The notes beneath the pieces were generated by a model. It was not told where the DNA came from. It worked only from the letters and a program-made list of their open reading frames with translations, and did not search any database. A stretch of 64,000 bases of DNA from JBARDN01 sp963755705 (GTDB lineage Bacteria; Desulfobacterota; Binatia; Binatales; Binataceae): assembly GCA_963755705.1 (NCBI GenBank), contig CAVWKW010000005.1, positions 186,001 to 250,000 of the forward strand. The letters run 5' to 3'. Below are positions 43,537 through 52,929 of this stretch, one piece after another. The position numbers were made by a program, and so were the translations under genes. The stretch's first letter is position 1; every line of letters begins with the position of its first letter.

Positions 43537-44418
43537 TTAGCCTCGAATATCGGGCGGCGCGGGCGGCGCCTGCTGGGTAACGATCAGCACCTGTTCGAGC
43601 GCGTGGAAATCAACCGCCGGCCGCACCTGCACCAGGAGAAACAGGCCGGGGCCTTCGCGATGGACGCTCGCGACGGTGCCGACCAGGAGTCCGCGCGGAA
43701 AAATTCCGTCGAGGCCCGAGGTTACGATCGAGTCGCCGGGTTTCAAATCCTCCGAGCGATCGACGTACTTCATGATGATCCCGTCATCGACCACGCCGGC
43801 AACAATTCCCCGCGCGCGCGAGCGCTCGTCAAAGCCGTCCAGCGCGGAGTTGTGATCGTCGATCAGAAGCACGCGCGCGGCGTTCAGGCTGGTATCGATA
43901 ATCCTGCCGACCACGCCCTGGTTCGACAGCACCGCCATTCCGGGCCGCAGCCCGCTGGATGATCCCTGTCCAAGCACCAGGGTGTGCGACAGTCCGGTGG
44001 CGTCGCTGCCGATCACGCTGGCGGCAACCGCGTCGAGCCCAAGCGCGTCACGCAGTTCTAGCAACCCGGAAAGGTGCTGATTTTCGGTCTGGAGTTCGGT
44101 AATTCGCGCGTTTTGGCCTTTGAGCTCGGCGATCTGAGCGCGCAGCCGCGTGTTCTCTTCGCGCACGCCGACCAGGTCCATGTAGTTGTGGACAATGGAT
44201 GACGCGCCGTCACCGAGGTGTGCCGCGGCGGCCTGCACCGGACGCATCACCTGGAGCATCGCGAAGGCCGGCGCCGCCGCGTAGTCGGCGCGGCTCAAGC
44301 TGCCAGTCAGCAGATGCAACGAAATCAGTAGTAACGCGCCCGCAGTCAGCACCACGCGGTTGCGCCAAAGAAAAGTACCTGAGATTTTGCCCCGGGCCGC
44401 AGGCACACTCTGCCTCAT
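43537..44418 (-). CDS. mreC: Rod-shape-determining protein MreC
   Basis: A 293-residue protein with one N-terminal membrane anchor (VVLTAGALLLISLHLLTG), a coiled coil (about 85-120: VGVREENTRLRAQIAELKGQ and following), then the beta-barrel domain with VIGSDATGLSHTLVLGQGSS and VLSNQGVVGRII. It organises the elongasome in the periplasm. It follows mreB by 18 bp. Confidence 0.92.
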   Translation of the reverse strand: MRQSVPAARGKISGTFLWRNRVVLTAGALLLISLHLLTGSLSRADYAAAPAFAMLQVMRPVQAAAAHLGDGASSIVHNYMDLVGVREENTRLRAQIAELKGQNARITELQTENQHLSGLLELRDALGLDAVAASVIGSDATGLSHTLVLGQGSSSGLRPGMAVLSNQGVVGRIIDTSLNAARVLLIDDHNSALDGFDERSRARGIVAGVVDDGIIMKYVDRSEDLKPGDSIVTSGLDGIFPRGLLVGTVASVHREGPGLFLLVQVRPAVDFHALEQVLIVTQQAPPAPPDIRG

Positions 44419-44436
44419 CGCGGGACGCGCGAACGC

Positions 44437-45477
44437 CTAGTCAACCGTTACGCCGCGCAGCAAGGACAGTTCGTCCAGCGCCTTGCCCGCACCCATCACC
44501 ACCGCAGTCAAAGGATCCTCCGCCAGCGTCACCGGCAACCCGGTCTCCTCGCGCAGCAGCACGTCCAGGTTGCGAAGCAACGCGCCGCCACCGGCCAGCA
44601 TAATGCCCTTGTCCATGATGTCGGAAGCGAGTTCGGGGGGCGTGCGCTCGAGCGCGATTCGAACCGACTCGATAATCTGGCGCACGGGCTCCTGGAGCGC
44701 CTCGCGGATTTCCTCGTCGGTAATCTCGATCTCTTTCGGTACTCCGGCCACCAGGTCGCGACCGCGGATTTCCATGGTCTGAATCTCGTTGCCGGGATAA
44801 GCCGAGCCGATGGTTATCTTGATCAGCTCCGCGGTGCGCTCGCCGATTAGCAGATTATACTTACGCTTGATGTGCTGGATGATCGCTTCGTCCATTTTAT
44901 CGCCCGCCACCCGCACCGAGCGCGGAAAGACGATCGAACCCAACGAAATCACCGCGACTTCGGTGGTGCCGCCGCCGATATCGACTATCATGTTACCGGC
45001 CGGCTCGGTGATTGGCAGTCCTGCACCGATCGCGGCCGCCATCGGTTCCTCGATCAGGTAAACCTCTCGCGCGCCGGCTGATTCAGCCGACTCGCGCACC
45101 GCGCGCTTCTCGACCGCGGTGATCCCGAACGGGACTCCGATTACGACTCTCGGGCGCGGCCTCACCAGGGTCTTGCCGGAATGCGCCTTCTGGATGAAAT
45201 AGCGCAGCATGTTTTCGGTGATCTCGAAGTCGGCGATTACGCCGTCGCGCAGCGGACGAATCGCGGTGATCGAGCCGGGGGTTCGTCCCACCATCCGTTT
45301 CGCCTCCGCCCCGATCGCCAGAATCCGGCGCGACCCGCGCGAGTCGCGCTGAACGGCGACCACCGAAGGTTCATTGCAGATGATCCCTTCGCCCTTGACG
45401 TAAACCAGCGTGTTGGCGGTGCCGAGATCGATCGCAAGATCGTTAGAGAACCAGCCGAAAATCGAATTGAGAACCAC
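44437..45477 (-). CDS. mreB: Rod-shape-determining actin homologue MreB
   Basis: A 346-residue actin-like ATPase. DLAIDLGTANTLVYVKG is the phosphate-1 motif, VVIGVPFGITAVEKRAV and MIVDIGGGTTEVAVISLG the phosphate-2 region, and IMLAGGGALLRNLD the adenosine motif. The GTG at 45477 is chosen: AAGGA lies eight bases upstream and the length matches other MreB proteins; a longer frame to 45552 has no site. It polymerises along the inner membrane to guide wall synthesis and leads the mreBCD-mrdA-rodA operon. Confidence 0.95.
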   Translation of the reverse strand: MVLNSIFGWFSNDLAIDLGTANTLVYVKGEGIICNEPSVVAVQRDSRGSRRILAIGAEAKRMVGRTPGSITAIRPLRDGVIADFEITENMLRYFIQKAHSGKTLVRPRPRVVIGVPFGITAVEKRAVRESAESAGAREVYLIEEPMAAAIGAGLPITEPAGNMIVDIGGGTTEVAVISLGSIVFPRSVRVAGDKMDEAIIQHIKRKYNLLIGERTAELIKITIGSAYPGNEIQTMEIRGRDLVAGVPKEIEITDEEIREALQEPVRQIIESVRIALERTPPELASDIMDKGIMLAGGGALLRNLDVLLREETGLPVTLAEDPLTAVVMGAGKALDELSLLRGVTVD

Positions 45478-45736
45478 TGAATTTTGTCCTTGGATAACGC
45501 TCGCGTCGCGCCTGAATTTCGCGCCAGATTCTAAACTTCCGTCGCCCAGCACTCTCCGTGGACGAAGTCAGGCCGAGGCCGAAGTCGCTCAGGATAAAAA
45601 CCCGGATCAGAGGGAGAAACCGGCTCCTCGTCCACCCATCATCTCGGCGATGAGGCTAACAGATGGTCGCCGGGTCGGGCAAGCGAGTGCGATGCAATTG
45701 CGCGCCAGAAGGCTGCCCGGATATAATTGGGGCGCC

Positions 45737-47656
45737 ATGCTCGATATGATGCGCCGCCACGCCTACTCGTGGGTTACGCGGACCATACTAATTTTAATCA
45801 TTATTGTGTTCGGATTCTGGGGAGTGGGCTCCGGCTTATTTTCCCAGGTTCATCCCGTGGCGAGTGTGGACGGAAATCGGATCCTCGCCAATGAAGTTGA
45901 CAAAGAGTCCCAGCAACTGCAGGAAATCATCCAGCAGATGTATGGGGCGAATGCCGCTGCGGTAATGAAGAACATTAATCTCCGGCAGGAGGCGCTCGAC
46001 CGGATTATCGAAAACCGTCTCATCGCCACCGAGGCGCGGCATCTCGGGATTCATGTGAGCGATGCCGAGCTGCAGCAGAAGATCGCGACCCTGCCAGGCT
46101 TCCAATCAAACGGCCAATTCGATTTCGACCAATACCAGGAGGTGCTGCGCGAGCGCGGGATGATTCCGGCCGAGTTCGAGTCCACGATGCGTTCGGAGAT
46201 GACCCAGGACACGCTTCAGCAGATGGTCGACCAGGGCGTGCAGGCGAGCGATGCGGAAATCCGCCACGCGTTCAATCTGCGCAATCAGAAAGTCGGGCTC
46301 GCATATCTGGAGTTCCCATGGGCCGATTTTACTGCAACGGTCAATCCGACCGACAAGCAGATTGCGGATTTCTACAACGCCCACCTCGAGGATTTCCGCG
46401 AACCCGAGCGCGTCCAGATCATGTTCATCCACTACGAACCGCTCGCGCTCGCGGCCAAGTTCGCTCCATCAGACAAGGACGTCGAGTCTTATTACAAAAC
46501 CAACCTGACCAGCCGCTTCACGCATCCCGACATGGTTCACGCACAGCATATTCTGGTAGCTGTCCCCGAGAGCGCAACCGATAAGGAAAAGGCGGCCGCC
46601 AAGGCCAAGGCCGAAGACATCCTGAAACAGGCGCAATCCAAAGGCGCAGATTTCGATAAACTCGCCGCGAAATATTCCGACGACCCGTCCAACAAGGATC
46701 ATGGCGGAGACCTGGGTTCGTTCGGTCGCGGTCAGATGATCAAGCCCTTCGAAGACGCCGTTTTTTCGATGAAGCCCGGCGAAATTCGGATCGTCGAGAC
46801 CACGTTCGGGTATCACGTGGTCAAGCTCGACACGTTCACGCCCGCGCACACCGACACACTCGCAGAAGCGCGGCCGAAAATCGTCAGCGATTTACGGGAG
46901 CAGACCGGAACTCGTCTAGCGCGCCAGGCCGTCGACGAAGATTTGACCGCCGCACTCGGTGGCGCCGATTTGCCAGACCTCGCAAAGAAGCGCGGAATCG
47001 ACGCGGTCACGACGCCGCCGTTCGCCAAGGGCGAGCCCATCGCGGGCGTCGGCGAGGATTCGAAACTCGCCGAGGCAGCGCTCGCGCTTGACAAGGGGCA
47101 GGTCCGCGCGGTGCCCGAACAGGACGCACCTTACCTGATCAAGGTTATTGACAAGACCCCCTCGCACGTTCCGCCGCTGAAAGATATCGCGACCAACGTC
47201 CGCCAAGCCTATATCCGGGCGTACGCGGAAATTGCGGCGCACAATCAGGCCCAAAAGCTGATGGCGCAAATCAAGACGCCGGGCGACTTGCAGAAAGTCG
47301 CCGCCGCCAACAAGCTCGCAGTTCACGATGTCGATCCCTTCGAGCGCGCGAGCCACGCCATCTCGGGCATCGGGCAGTTCCCCGAGGTTACCGATGCCGC
47401 CGGCACCGTTGCCACCGTGCCCGGGCTGATTCCGAGCGTGATGGAGCAGGACGGCAACGCGTTCATCTTTGAGGTGACCTCACGCTCCGACCCCGACGAC
47501 GAACAGTGGGCCAGCGCGAAGCAGTCATTCACCGATGATTATCTGGCGCGGCGCAGGGCTCAGGTGTGGACTCAATTCATCGATCAGTTGCGCACGCAGT
47601 CCGATATTGTGATCCATGCCGACCAGTTGAGTGCTTCGGGCAACTCGGGGATGTAG
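45737..47656 (+). CDS. ppiD: Membrane-anchored peptidyl-prolyl isomerase, PpiD-like
   Basis: A 639-residue protein. MMRRHAYSWVTRTILILIIIVFGFWGVGSG is the typical N-terminal anchor (hydrophobic 16-33). A SurA-like chaperone domain follows (about 55-230), then a PPIC parvulin domain: VHAQHILVAVPE, DFDKLAAKYSDDPS, GGDLGSFGRGQMIKPFED and TFGYHVVKL. It helps fold outer-membrane proteins at the inner membrane. The ATG at 45737 replaces a frame that would run back through the mreB leader. It is divergent from mreB. Confidence 0.9.
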   Translation: MLDMMRRHAYSWVTRTILILIIIVFGFWGVGSGLFSQVHPVASVDGNRILANEVDKESQQLQEIIQQMYGANAAAVMKNINLRQEALDRIIENRLIATEARHLGIHVSDAELQQKIATLPGFQSNGQFDFDQYQEVLRERGMIPAEFESTMRSEMTQDTLQQMVDQGVQASDAEIRHAFNLRNQKVGLAYLEFPWADFTATVNPTDKQIADFYNAHLEDFREPERVQIMFIHYEPLALAAKFAPSDKDVESYYKTNLTSRFTHPDMVHAQHILVAVPESATDKEKAAAKAKAEDILKQAQSKGADFDKLAAKYSDDPSNKDHGGDLGSFGRGQMIKPFEDAVFSMKPGEIRIVETTFGYHVVKLDTFTPAHTDTLAEARPKIVSDLREQTGTRLARQAVDEDLTAALGGADLPDLAKKRGIDAVTTPPFAKGEPIAGVGEDSKLAEAALALDKGQVRAVPEQDAPYLIKVIDKTPSHVPPLKDIATNVRQAYIRAYAEIAAHNQAQKLMAQIKTPGDLQKVAAANKLAVHDVDPFERASHAISGIGQFPEVTDAAGTVATVPGLIPSVMEQDGNAFIFEVTSRSDPDDEQWASAKQSFTDDYLARRRAQVWTQFIDQLRTQSDIVIHADQLSASGNSGM

Positions 47657-47730
47657 CGCCGCGGTGTGAAAGCGAAACGAAGCGAAACAAAAGCTGTGAT
47701 TAACTCTTCCAAACGGAATTCTCCGAACAA

Positions 47731-48576
47731 ATGAAATCTTCCGACGACGAACCTCCGCCGCAAATCGCGTCCGGCCGCCCGCCTGGCAGTGTCGACAAGC
47801 GGGAGTTTTTCTTTCCCGGAGCAGGCCTGAGTGCTCTGTTGATTCACGGCCTTACCGGAACTCCGTATGAAATGCGATGGCTTGGTGAACGGATGGCCGC
47901 GGCCGGAATCCGCGTACGCGGCGTGCGGCTTGCCGGACACGCGGGTGCGCCCGAAGAGCTGGGCGCGGCGAATTACGACAACTGGTACGAAAGCGTGGTG
48001 CAGGGTTTCGAAGATCTGCGCCAATACGGCGACCCGAATATCGTGGTGGGGCTTTCGGCCGGCGCGGTGCTGGCCGCGCGCCTGGCCATAGACCAGCGCG
48101 AGGCGGTAGCGGGTATCGCGATGCTGGCGCCGGCGTTTTATCTGCCGCGTTCGACGATGCTGCTGCTCAGGATGGTGCAGAAGTTGGGCCGAATCTCGCG
48201 CCAGCTATATCTGTATAGCCCAGATGATTCCGATATTCACGACGCGGCCGCGCGCCGGATTCATCCGACCACGCATCTGTTCCCAATCACGGCGCCGATC
48301 AATCTGCTCGATATGTCGAAGATCGTGCGCCGCCGCCTTCAGCGCATAACCCAGCCCGCACTTGTGATTCACTCTCGGCTCGACCACACCTGTCCGTTCG
48401 ATCGCAACGTGAAGTTCGTAATGAAGCATCTCGGCAGCACGGAGAAACGCTGCGTCGTGCTGGAAGAGAGCTATCATGTGATCACGGTCGATACGGAAAA
48501 GGAACAGGTCGCAGCCGAGGTGCTGAACTTCGCCGCGCAGTTCCGCCAGCAAGCGCCAAAAGCGGCCAGCGGATGA
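47731..48576 (+). CDS. Carboxylesterase-type alpha/beta hydrolase (Est30-like)
   Basis: A 281-residue serine hydrolase. ALLIHGLTGTPYEMRWLGE at about 35-53 is the oxyanion-hole and lid region of the carboxylesterase/monoacylglycerol-lipase group; the nucleophile is in IVVGLSAGAVLAARL (GLSAG). HSRLDHTCPF gives the Asp and ESYHVITVD the His. No signal peptide. It follows ppiD by 74 bp and may be transcribed with it. Confidence 0.88.
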   Translation: MKSSDDEPPPQIASGRPPGSVDKREFFFPGAGLSALLIHGLTGTPYEMRWLGERMAAAGIRVRGVRLAGHAGAPEELGAANYDNWYESVVQGFEDLRQYGDPNIVVGLSAGAVLAARLAIDQREAVAGIAMLAPAFYLPRSTMLLLRMVQKLGRISRQLYLYSPDDSDIHDAAARRIHPTTHLFPITAPINLLDMSKIVRRRLQRITQPALVIHSRLDHTCPFDRNVKFVMKHLGSTEKRCVVLEESYHVITVDTEKEQVAAEVLNFAAQFRQQAPKAASG

Positions 48577-48582
48577 TCGACG

Positions 48583-48906
48583 CTACTGACGAGCGGATTC
48601 GTAGTACTCTTCGAGCAGGTACTTAACGTCGGGTCGCCCCAGAACCTCGACAAAACAGATCTCATTGCGCTCATTCAAATCAAGAATGAGCTGCCCTTCC
48701 ATCGAAGCAAGCTCGACGTAGTTCGCGACCTTCACTTCCGCCGCAGTCGCAAAGCTCGCGCAATTCTCGTCGCCGCAGTCGCATACCGACTCGATCGTGA
48801 GCGCGCGCAATGGCGCCTCGAGCGGATCGGCCCCCTGCTGCTTGAGCAGAAACACCATCTCCTCGAGCAGGTCGGGAAGCACATCATTCAGCATCGGTCC
48901 GGGCAT
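48583..48906 (-). CDS. Small conserved hypothetical protein
   Basis: From an ATG at 48906 this has 107 residues: MLNDVLPDLLEEMVFLLKQ, then ESVCDCGDENCASFATA with a clustered Cys pattern (C-x-C-x4-C), and ending LNERNEICFVEVLGRPDVKYLLEEYY. The cysteines may hold a metal. A longer frame reaches 49035 but overlaps the divergent YbjQ gene, so I shortened it; this start is not certain. I do not recognise the family. Confidence 0.6.
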   Translation of the reverse strand: MPGPMLNDVLPDLLEEMVFLLKQQGADPLEAPLRALTIESVCDCGDENCASFATAAEVKVANYVELASMEGQLILDLNERNEICFVEVLGRPDVKYLLEEYYESARQ

Positions 48907-48994
48907 AGCGCTCAAGCCTAGTCGATCGGCCTCGCCGATCAAATCCCGCTGCGCGCGGGTGATGTGCCGGATCGATTGATGATAGGTTGGGGCA

Positions 48995-49342
48995 ATGGCA
49001 GACGCGCTCGATGATGTCCTGGTCGTGACCACCAACGATGTGCCGGGTTACGAGATAATCGCGGTTTTTGGCGAGGTCTTTGGGCTGATCGTGCGCGCCC
49101 GCAATGTGTTCTCGAACGTCGGCGCGAGCCTGCGCACGCTCGTCGGCGGAGAGGTCGGGGGCTACACTTCGCTCCTCACCGAGAGCCGCCTTCACGCCGT
49201 TCAGCGCCTGCGCGCCGCCGCGGTCGAGAAAGGCGGCAACGCAGTGGTCGCGATGCGCTTCGACTGCAACGAGATCGGCGGCATCATGAGCGAGATCGCC
49301 GCCTACGGCACCGCAGTAACGATCAGGCCAAAGAAATCGTAA
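48995..49342 (+). CDS. YbjQ / UPF0145 family protein
   Basis: A 115-residue protein. VVTTNDVPGYEIIAVFGEVFGLIVRAR is the signature start of the family (TTxxxPGYEI), followed by LVGGEVGGYTSLLTESRLHAVQRLRAAAVEKGGNAVV and ending with the AYGTAV strand. Members form a pentameric ring related to heavy-metal-binding domains; the function is not established. It is convergent with queE. Confidence 0.92.
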   Translation: MADALDDVLVVTTNDVPGYEIIAVFGEVFGLIVRARNVFSNVGASLRTLVGGEVGGYTSLLTESRLHAVQRLRAAAVEKGGNAVVAMRFDCNEIGGIMSEIAAYGTAVTIRPKKS

Positions 49343-49364
49343 TCAAGCGCTAAGCCCGCGTGCC

Positions 49365-50027
49365 TCACACGCCGCGGGTGTTGGGCGGCCAGATGTGTTT
49401 GTGCATCTGCAACTGCATCCGCGCGGGGAGGCTATCTTCGAGGATCCAGCCTGCCAATGTTTCCGGATCCATTTCGCCGAAGGCGGGACTAATCAGTACT
49501 GCGTTGACGCGCGCCGCAAGGGCGCGCGTGCCTATCGCCTCGCGCGCCCATTCGTAATCGACGCGGTTGGCGACCACAAATTTGATCTCGTCATGCGCGC
49601 GCAGGTGCTCGAGGTTGTTCCACAAGTTGCGCTCCGACTCGCCGCTACCAGGACATTTCAGGTCCATGATTTTGATCACGCGCGGATCTAGACGGCTTAT
49701 ATCCGAAGCCCCCGAGGTCTCGATCATCACCGTGTCATCTGCAGCGAGCAGTGCGTCGATTAGCAGATAGACGCCTTCCTGCAAGAGCGGCTCGCCGCCG
49801 GTTATCTCGACAAGATTGCACGGATGGCGCGCGACCGCTGACGTGACCTCTTCGATCGTCATCCGCTGCCCGCCGTAGAACGCGTAGGCGGTGTCGCACC
49901 ATCGGCAGCGCAGGTTGCATCCAGTCAGACGCACGAACACGCAAGGACGACCGGCGTGCGTGGACTCGCCCTGGATGCTGTAAAAAATTTCCGTGATGTT
50001 GAGTCGTCCTGAAGTCATCGCAGCCAT
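49365..50027 (-). CDS. queE: 7-carboxy-7-deazaguanine synthase
   Basis: A 220-residue radical-SAM enzyme. FYSIQGESTHAGRPCVFVRL and GCNLRCRWCDTAYAF with the CxxxCxxC cluster motif are QueE signatures. VEITGGEPLLQEGV is the SAM-binding GGE motif. It rearranges 6-carboxytetrahydropterin to CDG in the queuosine/deazapurine pathway. Other queuosine genes are not in the window. The start is ambiguous between ATGs at 50027 and 50018. Longer codons upstream overlap larC. Confidence 0.93.
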   Translation of the reverse strand: MAAMTSGRLNITEIFYSIQGESTHAGRPCVFVRLTGCNLRCRWCDTAYAFYGGQRMTIEEVTSAVARHPCNLVEITGGEPLLQEGVYLLIDALLAADDTVMIETSGASDISRLDPRVIKIMDLKCPGSGESERNLWNNLEHLRAHDEIKFVVANRVDYEWAREAIGTRALAARVNAVLISPAFGEMDPETLAGWILEDSLPARMQLQMHKHIWPPNTRGV

Positions 50028-50044
50028 GGCACAGTCATCGCGGC

Positions 50045-51259
50045 TTAGCCGAACTTCGCGCGCGCGATCTCGCGTGCTTCTTCCATCACGACGCGCAGCG
50101 CCACCCCATGATTGATCGCGGCGTGACGACAATCGTCATACTCGGGCGAGATCGTAACCTGCGCGTGTGAATGAGGATATGCGTGGGCGTGCGGATGAGG
50201 ATGCGGCTGGTCGCCAGAGATTTTGACCCGAATCTTTCCGAACCGTGTTTCGACTTCCTGGATCTCCCGATGCAGTTTCAGGCGCGAGACCGAATGAAAA
50301 CGCAGGCCGATAGTCGAAGTCTCTTCGAAGATTATCCTCGCCAGTTTGTCGCGATCGGCAGCCTCGGCGATCACGCCCAGCGTCACCGCCGGACGCCCTT
50401 TTTTCATAATCGTCGGCGTGAGCGTAACGTCACGCGCCCCAGCGCCGAACAGACGCTCCATCACGTGATCGTAGATTTGCGGATTCAGGTCGTCGATATT
50501 CGCCGCGATCTCCACCATTTCATCGGTCTCGAAGGCCGAATGCTCGCGCCCAAGCATCATGCGCAGCACGTTGGGCCGATCCGCCAGCGTCCGCGAGCCC
50601 GCGCCGTAGCCGATCTTCTCGATTTCGAAATTCAGCGGAAACGTGGCCGGCCGCGCGAGCGCCTTCACGAATGCGGCTCCCGTCGGTGTCACCATCTCGG
50701 CCGCGCCATCTCCGATGCGCACCGGAAATCCCGCGAGCAGCTCTGCGGTTGCCGGCGCCGGCACCGGGATAATCCCGTGCTGCGAACGCGTAAAGCCCGC
50801 TCCGGCCGGCAGCGGCGACACGAATAGGTCGCCGACCTCAAGATGTTCCATTCCCCATGCGGCGCCCACGATATCGATGATCGAATCGACGGCGCCGACT
50901 TCGTGGAAATGCACCTGGTCAGGCGTGGTGTCGTGAACCTTCGCCTCGGCGTCGGCCAGCGCCTGGAAGATCGCGATCGCGCGGTGCCTGACCGGAACGG
51001 CCAGCGCTGCGGCGTTTTCGATCATGGCGCGAATCTCGCCAAAGTGACGCTCGGGCTGGCGCTCTGCAACTTCGACTTCGAATTTGACCGCTGAGATTCC
51101 GGAGAGTACGCGGCGCCGATGCGACAGCTGATAGCCGGAGAGCGAAAGCGACGCGAGCGCACGCTCGAGTTCAGTGAAATCCGCGCCACAGTCTAGAATG
51201 GCGCCGACGATCATGTCGCCGGACAGGCCGGAGAAAGCGTCCAGATATGCGGTTCTCAT
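50045..51259 (-). CDS. larC: Nickel-pincer cofactor biosynthesis protein LarC
   Basis: A 404-residue protein. AYLDAFSGLSGDMIVGAILD is the N-terminal LarC signature; DQVHFHEVGAVDSIIDIVG and ELLAGFPVRIGDGAAEMVTPTGAAF are conserved. A histidine-rich linker (HPHPHAHAYPHSHA) precedes the C-terminal part and fits nickel handling. LarC inserts nickel into the pincer cofactor of lactate racemase. larA, larB and larE are not adjacent here. The ATG at 51259 is used; a long frame upstream is an artefact. queE follows 17 bp downstream. Confidence 0.93.
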   Translation of the reverse strand: MRTAYLDAFSGLSGDMIVGAILDCGADFTELERALASLSLSGYQLSHRRRVLSGISAVKFEVEVAERQPERHFGEIRAMIENAAALAVPVRHRAIAIFQALADAEAKVHDTTPDQVHFHEVGAVDSIIDIVGAAWGMEHLEVGDLFVSPLPAGAGFTRSQHGIIPVPAPATAELLAGFPVRIGDGAAEMVTPTGAAFVKALARPATFPLNFEIEKIGYGAGSRTLADRPNVLRMMLGREHSAFETDEMVEIAANIDDLNPQIYDHVMERLFGAGARDVTLTPTIMKKGRPAVTLGVIAEAADRDKLARIIFEETSTIGLRFHSVSRLKLHREIQEVETRFGKIRVKISGDQPHPHPHAHAYPHSHAQVTISPEYDDCRHAAINHGVALRVVMEEAREIARAKFG

Positions 51260-51329
51260 GTTGCGACCTTTACATGCTATCAGGGCGCCGATAGAATCAA
51301 GAACTCGGCCCTTGCCGGAACAACCAACC

Positions 51330-51689
51330 ATGAGGCAAAGAGACCTCAAGCTCTTCAGAAAACTGCTCGAAGACCGAAAGAGCGAAATCCTTGCCGAGGC
51401 CGAACGCGCCGTCGGCTCGATGAACAGTGGCCCGGAAGAAGCCTTTGCCGATCCGACAGATCGTGCGACGCTCGAGTCGGATCGCAACTTCCTGCTCCGG
51501 ATGCGCGATCGTGAGCGCAAGCTGCTCAGCAAGATCGAAGAGGCGTTCGCCCGGATCGAAGACGGCAGCTACGGACGCTGCGAGGAATGCGACGGCGAGA
51601 TCGGCACCGAGCGGCTGCGGGCGCGTCCTGTCACCACGCTGTGCATCGGATGCAAATCCGCGCAGGAAGCCCGCGAGCGGCAGACCTGA
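51330..51689 (+). CDS. DksA/TraR-type zinc-finger transcription factor
   Basis: A 119-residue DksA/TraR family protein: a coiled-coil hairpin (LKLFRKLLEDRKSEILAEA ... RNFLLRMRDRERKLLSKIEEAF) and the C4 zinc finger GRCEECDGEIGTERLRARPVTTLCIGCKSAQE (CEEC and CIGC). The family enters the RNA polymerase secondary channel to tune transcription with or without ppGpp. The length and the DxxDR-type tip (DPTDRATL) favour the DksA type. It overlaps the leader of the divergent larC by nothing but lies close, 70 bp away. Confidence 0.9.
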   Translation: MRQRDLKLFRKLLEDRKSEILAEAERAVGSMNSGPEEAFADPTDRATLESDRNFLLRMRDRERKLLSKIEEAFARIEDGSYGRCEECDGEIGTERLRARPVTTLCIGCKSAQEARERQT

Positions 51690-51704
51690 GCACGCGATGG
51701 TTTA

Positions 51705-52571
51705 ATGAAAATCACCAAGGCGGTTATTGTCGCGGCGGGATTGGGCACGCGGATGCTGCCGGCGTCGAAAGTTATTCCCAAGGAAATTCTTCCGGTGATC
51801 GATACTCCGGCGATCCAGGTGGTGGTCGAGGAAGCGGTCGCCTCGGGAATCAAAGATATCTTTGTCATCGTCGCTCCCGGACGCACGATCGTGCTCGATC
51901 ACTTCAAGGCCGCCCTGAAACTCGAGACGCACCTTGAAGAGCGCGGTAAACATGAAATCCTTGAAAGCGTGCGGCGCACCAACACGCTGGCGCGCTTCAC
52001 CGCCGTCGAGCAGGCCAAACCGCTGGGACTCGGCCATGCGGTCCTGCAGGCGCGCGAGGTGATCGGCAACGAACCGTTCGCCGTGATGCTGCCCGACGAC
52101 ATTTTCGATTGTCCGCGTCCGTGCCTTGCGCAGCTGATCGCCGCGGCCGAGGCCAAAGACGCTCCGGTGGTCGCGCTGCTGAAAGTCGCGCGCAGCGAGA
52201 TCCCGAAGTACGGGATCGTCGAGGCTAAGCCGGCCGGCGATCGGCTTTACGAACTGAACGGGATGGTCGAGAAGCCGGCGATCGAAAAGGCGCCGAGCGA
52301 CCTCGCAATCATGGGGCGTTACGTGCTGACGCCGGATATTTTCGAGCTGCTCGCATCGGGGAAACCGGGAGCTGGCGGCGAGATTCAACTGACCGACGCG
52401 TTGATGGCTCTGGCGCACCGGCGCAAACTCTACGGCTATCAATTCGAGGGCGTGCGCTATGACCTTGGCGACAGGGTTGGCTTTATCGCGGCGCAGGTTG
52501 GCTTCGGGTTGAAACGCCCTGATCTGGCTGATAGGTTGCGCTCTTACTTGCAAACGATTCTGGCGTCATAA
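51705..52571 (+). CDS. galU: UTP-glucose-1-phosphate uridylyltransferase
   Basis: A 288-residue nucleotidyltransferase. KAVIVAAGLGTRMLPASKVIPKEILPVIDTPAIQ (parts: AAGLGTRMLPASK, KEILPVIDTP) is the GalU N-terminal signature; PLGLGHAVLQAREVIGNEPFAVMLPDDIF holds the uracil-binding and metal Asp; EIQLTDALMAL and YDLGDRVGF complete it. It makes UDP-glucose for envelope glycans. It lies 15 bp after the DksA-like gene and ends 25 bp before tRNA-Ala. Confidence 0.95.
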   Translation: MKITKAVIVAAGLGTRMLPASKVIPKEILPVIDTPAIQVVVEEAVASGIKDIFVIVAPGRTIVLDHFKAALKLETHLEERGKHEILESVRRTNTLARFTAVEQAKPLGLGHAVLQAREVIGNEPFAVMLPDDIFDCPRPCLAQLIAAAEAKDAPVVALLKVARSEIPKYGIVEAKPAGDRLYELNGMVEKPAIEKAPSDLAIMGRYVLTPDIFELLASGKPGAGGEIQLTDALMALAHRRKLYGYQFEGVRYDLGDRVGFIAAQVGFGLKRPDLADRLRSYLQTILAS

Positions 52572-52596
52572 TCACTACCAATCTTCCGCACAGGAT

Positions 52597-52672
52597 GGGG
52601 CAGTAGCTCAGCTGGGAGAGCACCGCGTTCGCAACGCGGGGGTCGAGGGTTCAAATCCCTTCTGCTCCACCA
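52597..52672 (+). tRNA. tRNA-Ala (anticodon CGC), CCA encoded
   Basis: Acceptor GGGGCAG/CTGCTCC includes the G3:U70 wobble that identifies alanine tRNAs. D-arm GCTC/GAGC, anticodon stem CCGCG/CGCGG with loop TTCGCAA (anticodon CGC), and T-arm GAGGG-TTCAAAT-CCCTT are all present. A templated CCA ends at 52672. It marks the left border of the accessory region. Confidence 0.95.
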
Positions 52673-52929
52673 TTCAGTCCCTCGGTTTTCGGACATCTCA
52701 GAGAATCGATCGAAATCCGCGCGTGTGCGCGCGATTTGCGATCATGGATGGACCCGGAGAACGCCCCCGGCGGCCAGAATTGGCAGAATCTGGCGAAACC
52801 TATCCGGGCGCGATTTCGCTAGGTCCCAGTGTATGCCAGGCGAGAGGCCTTCCCATGTCGCCGCGACAGAGCAATGAGTGCTGAGGCCGGCCGGTTGCGC
52901 CGAAGCCCCGGCCCGAGAAGGAGAACGAG

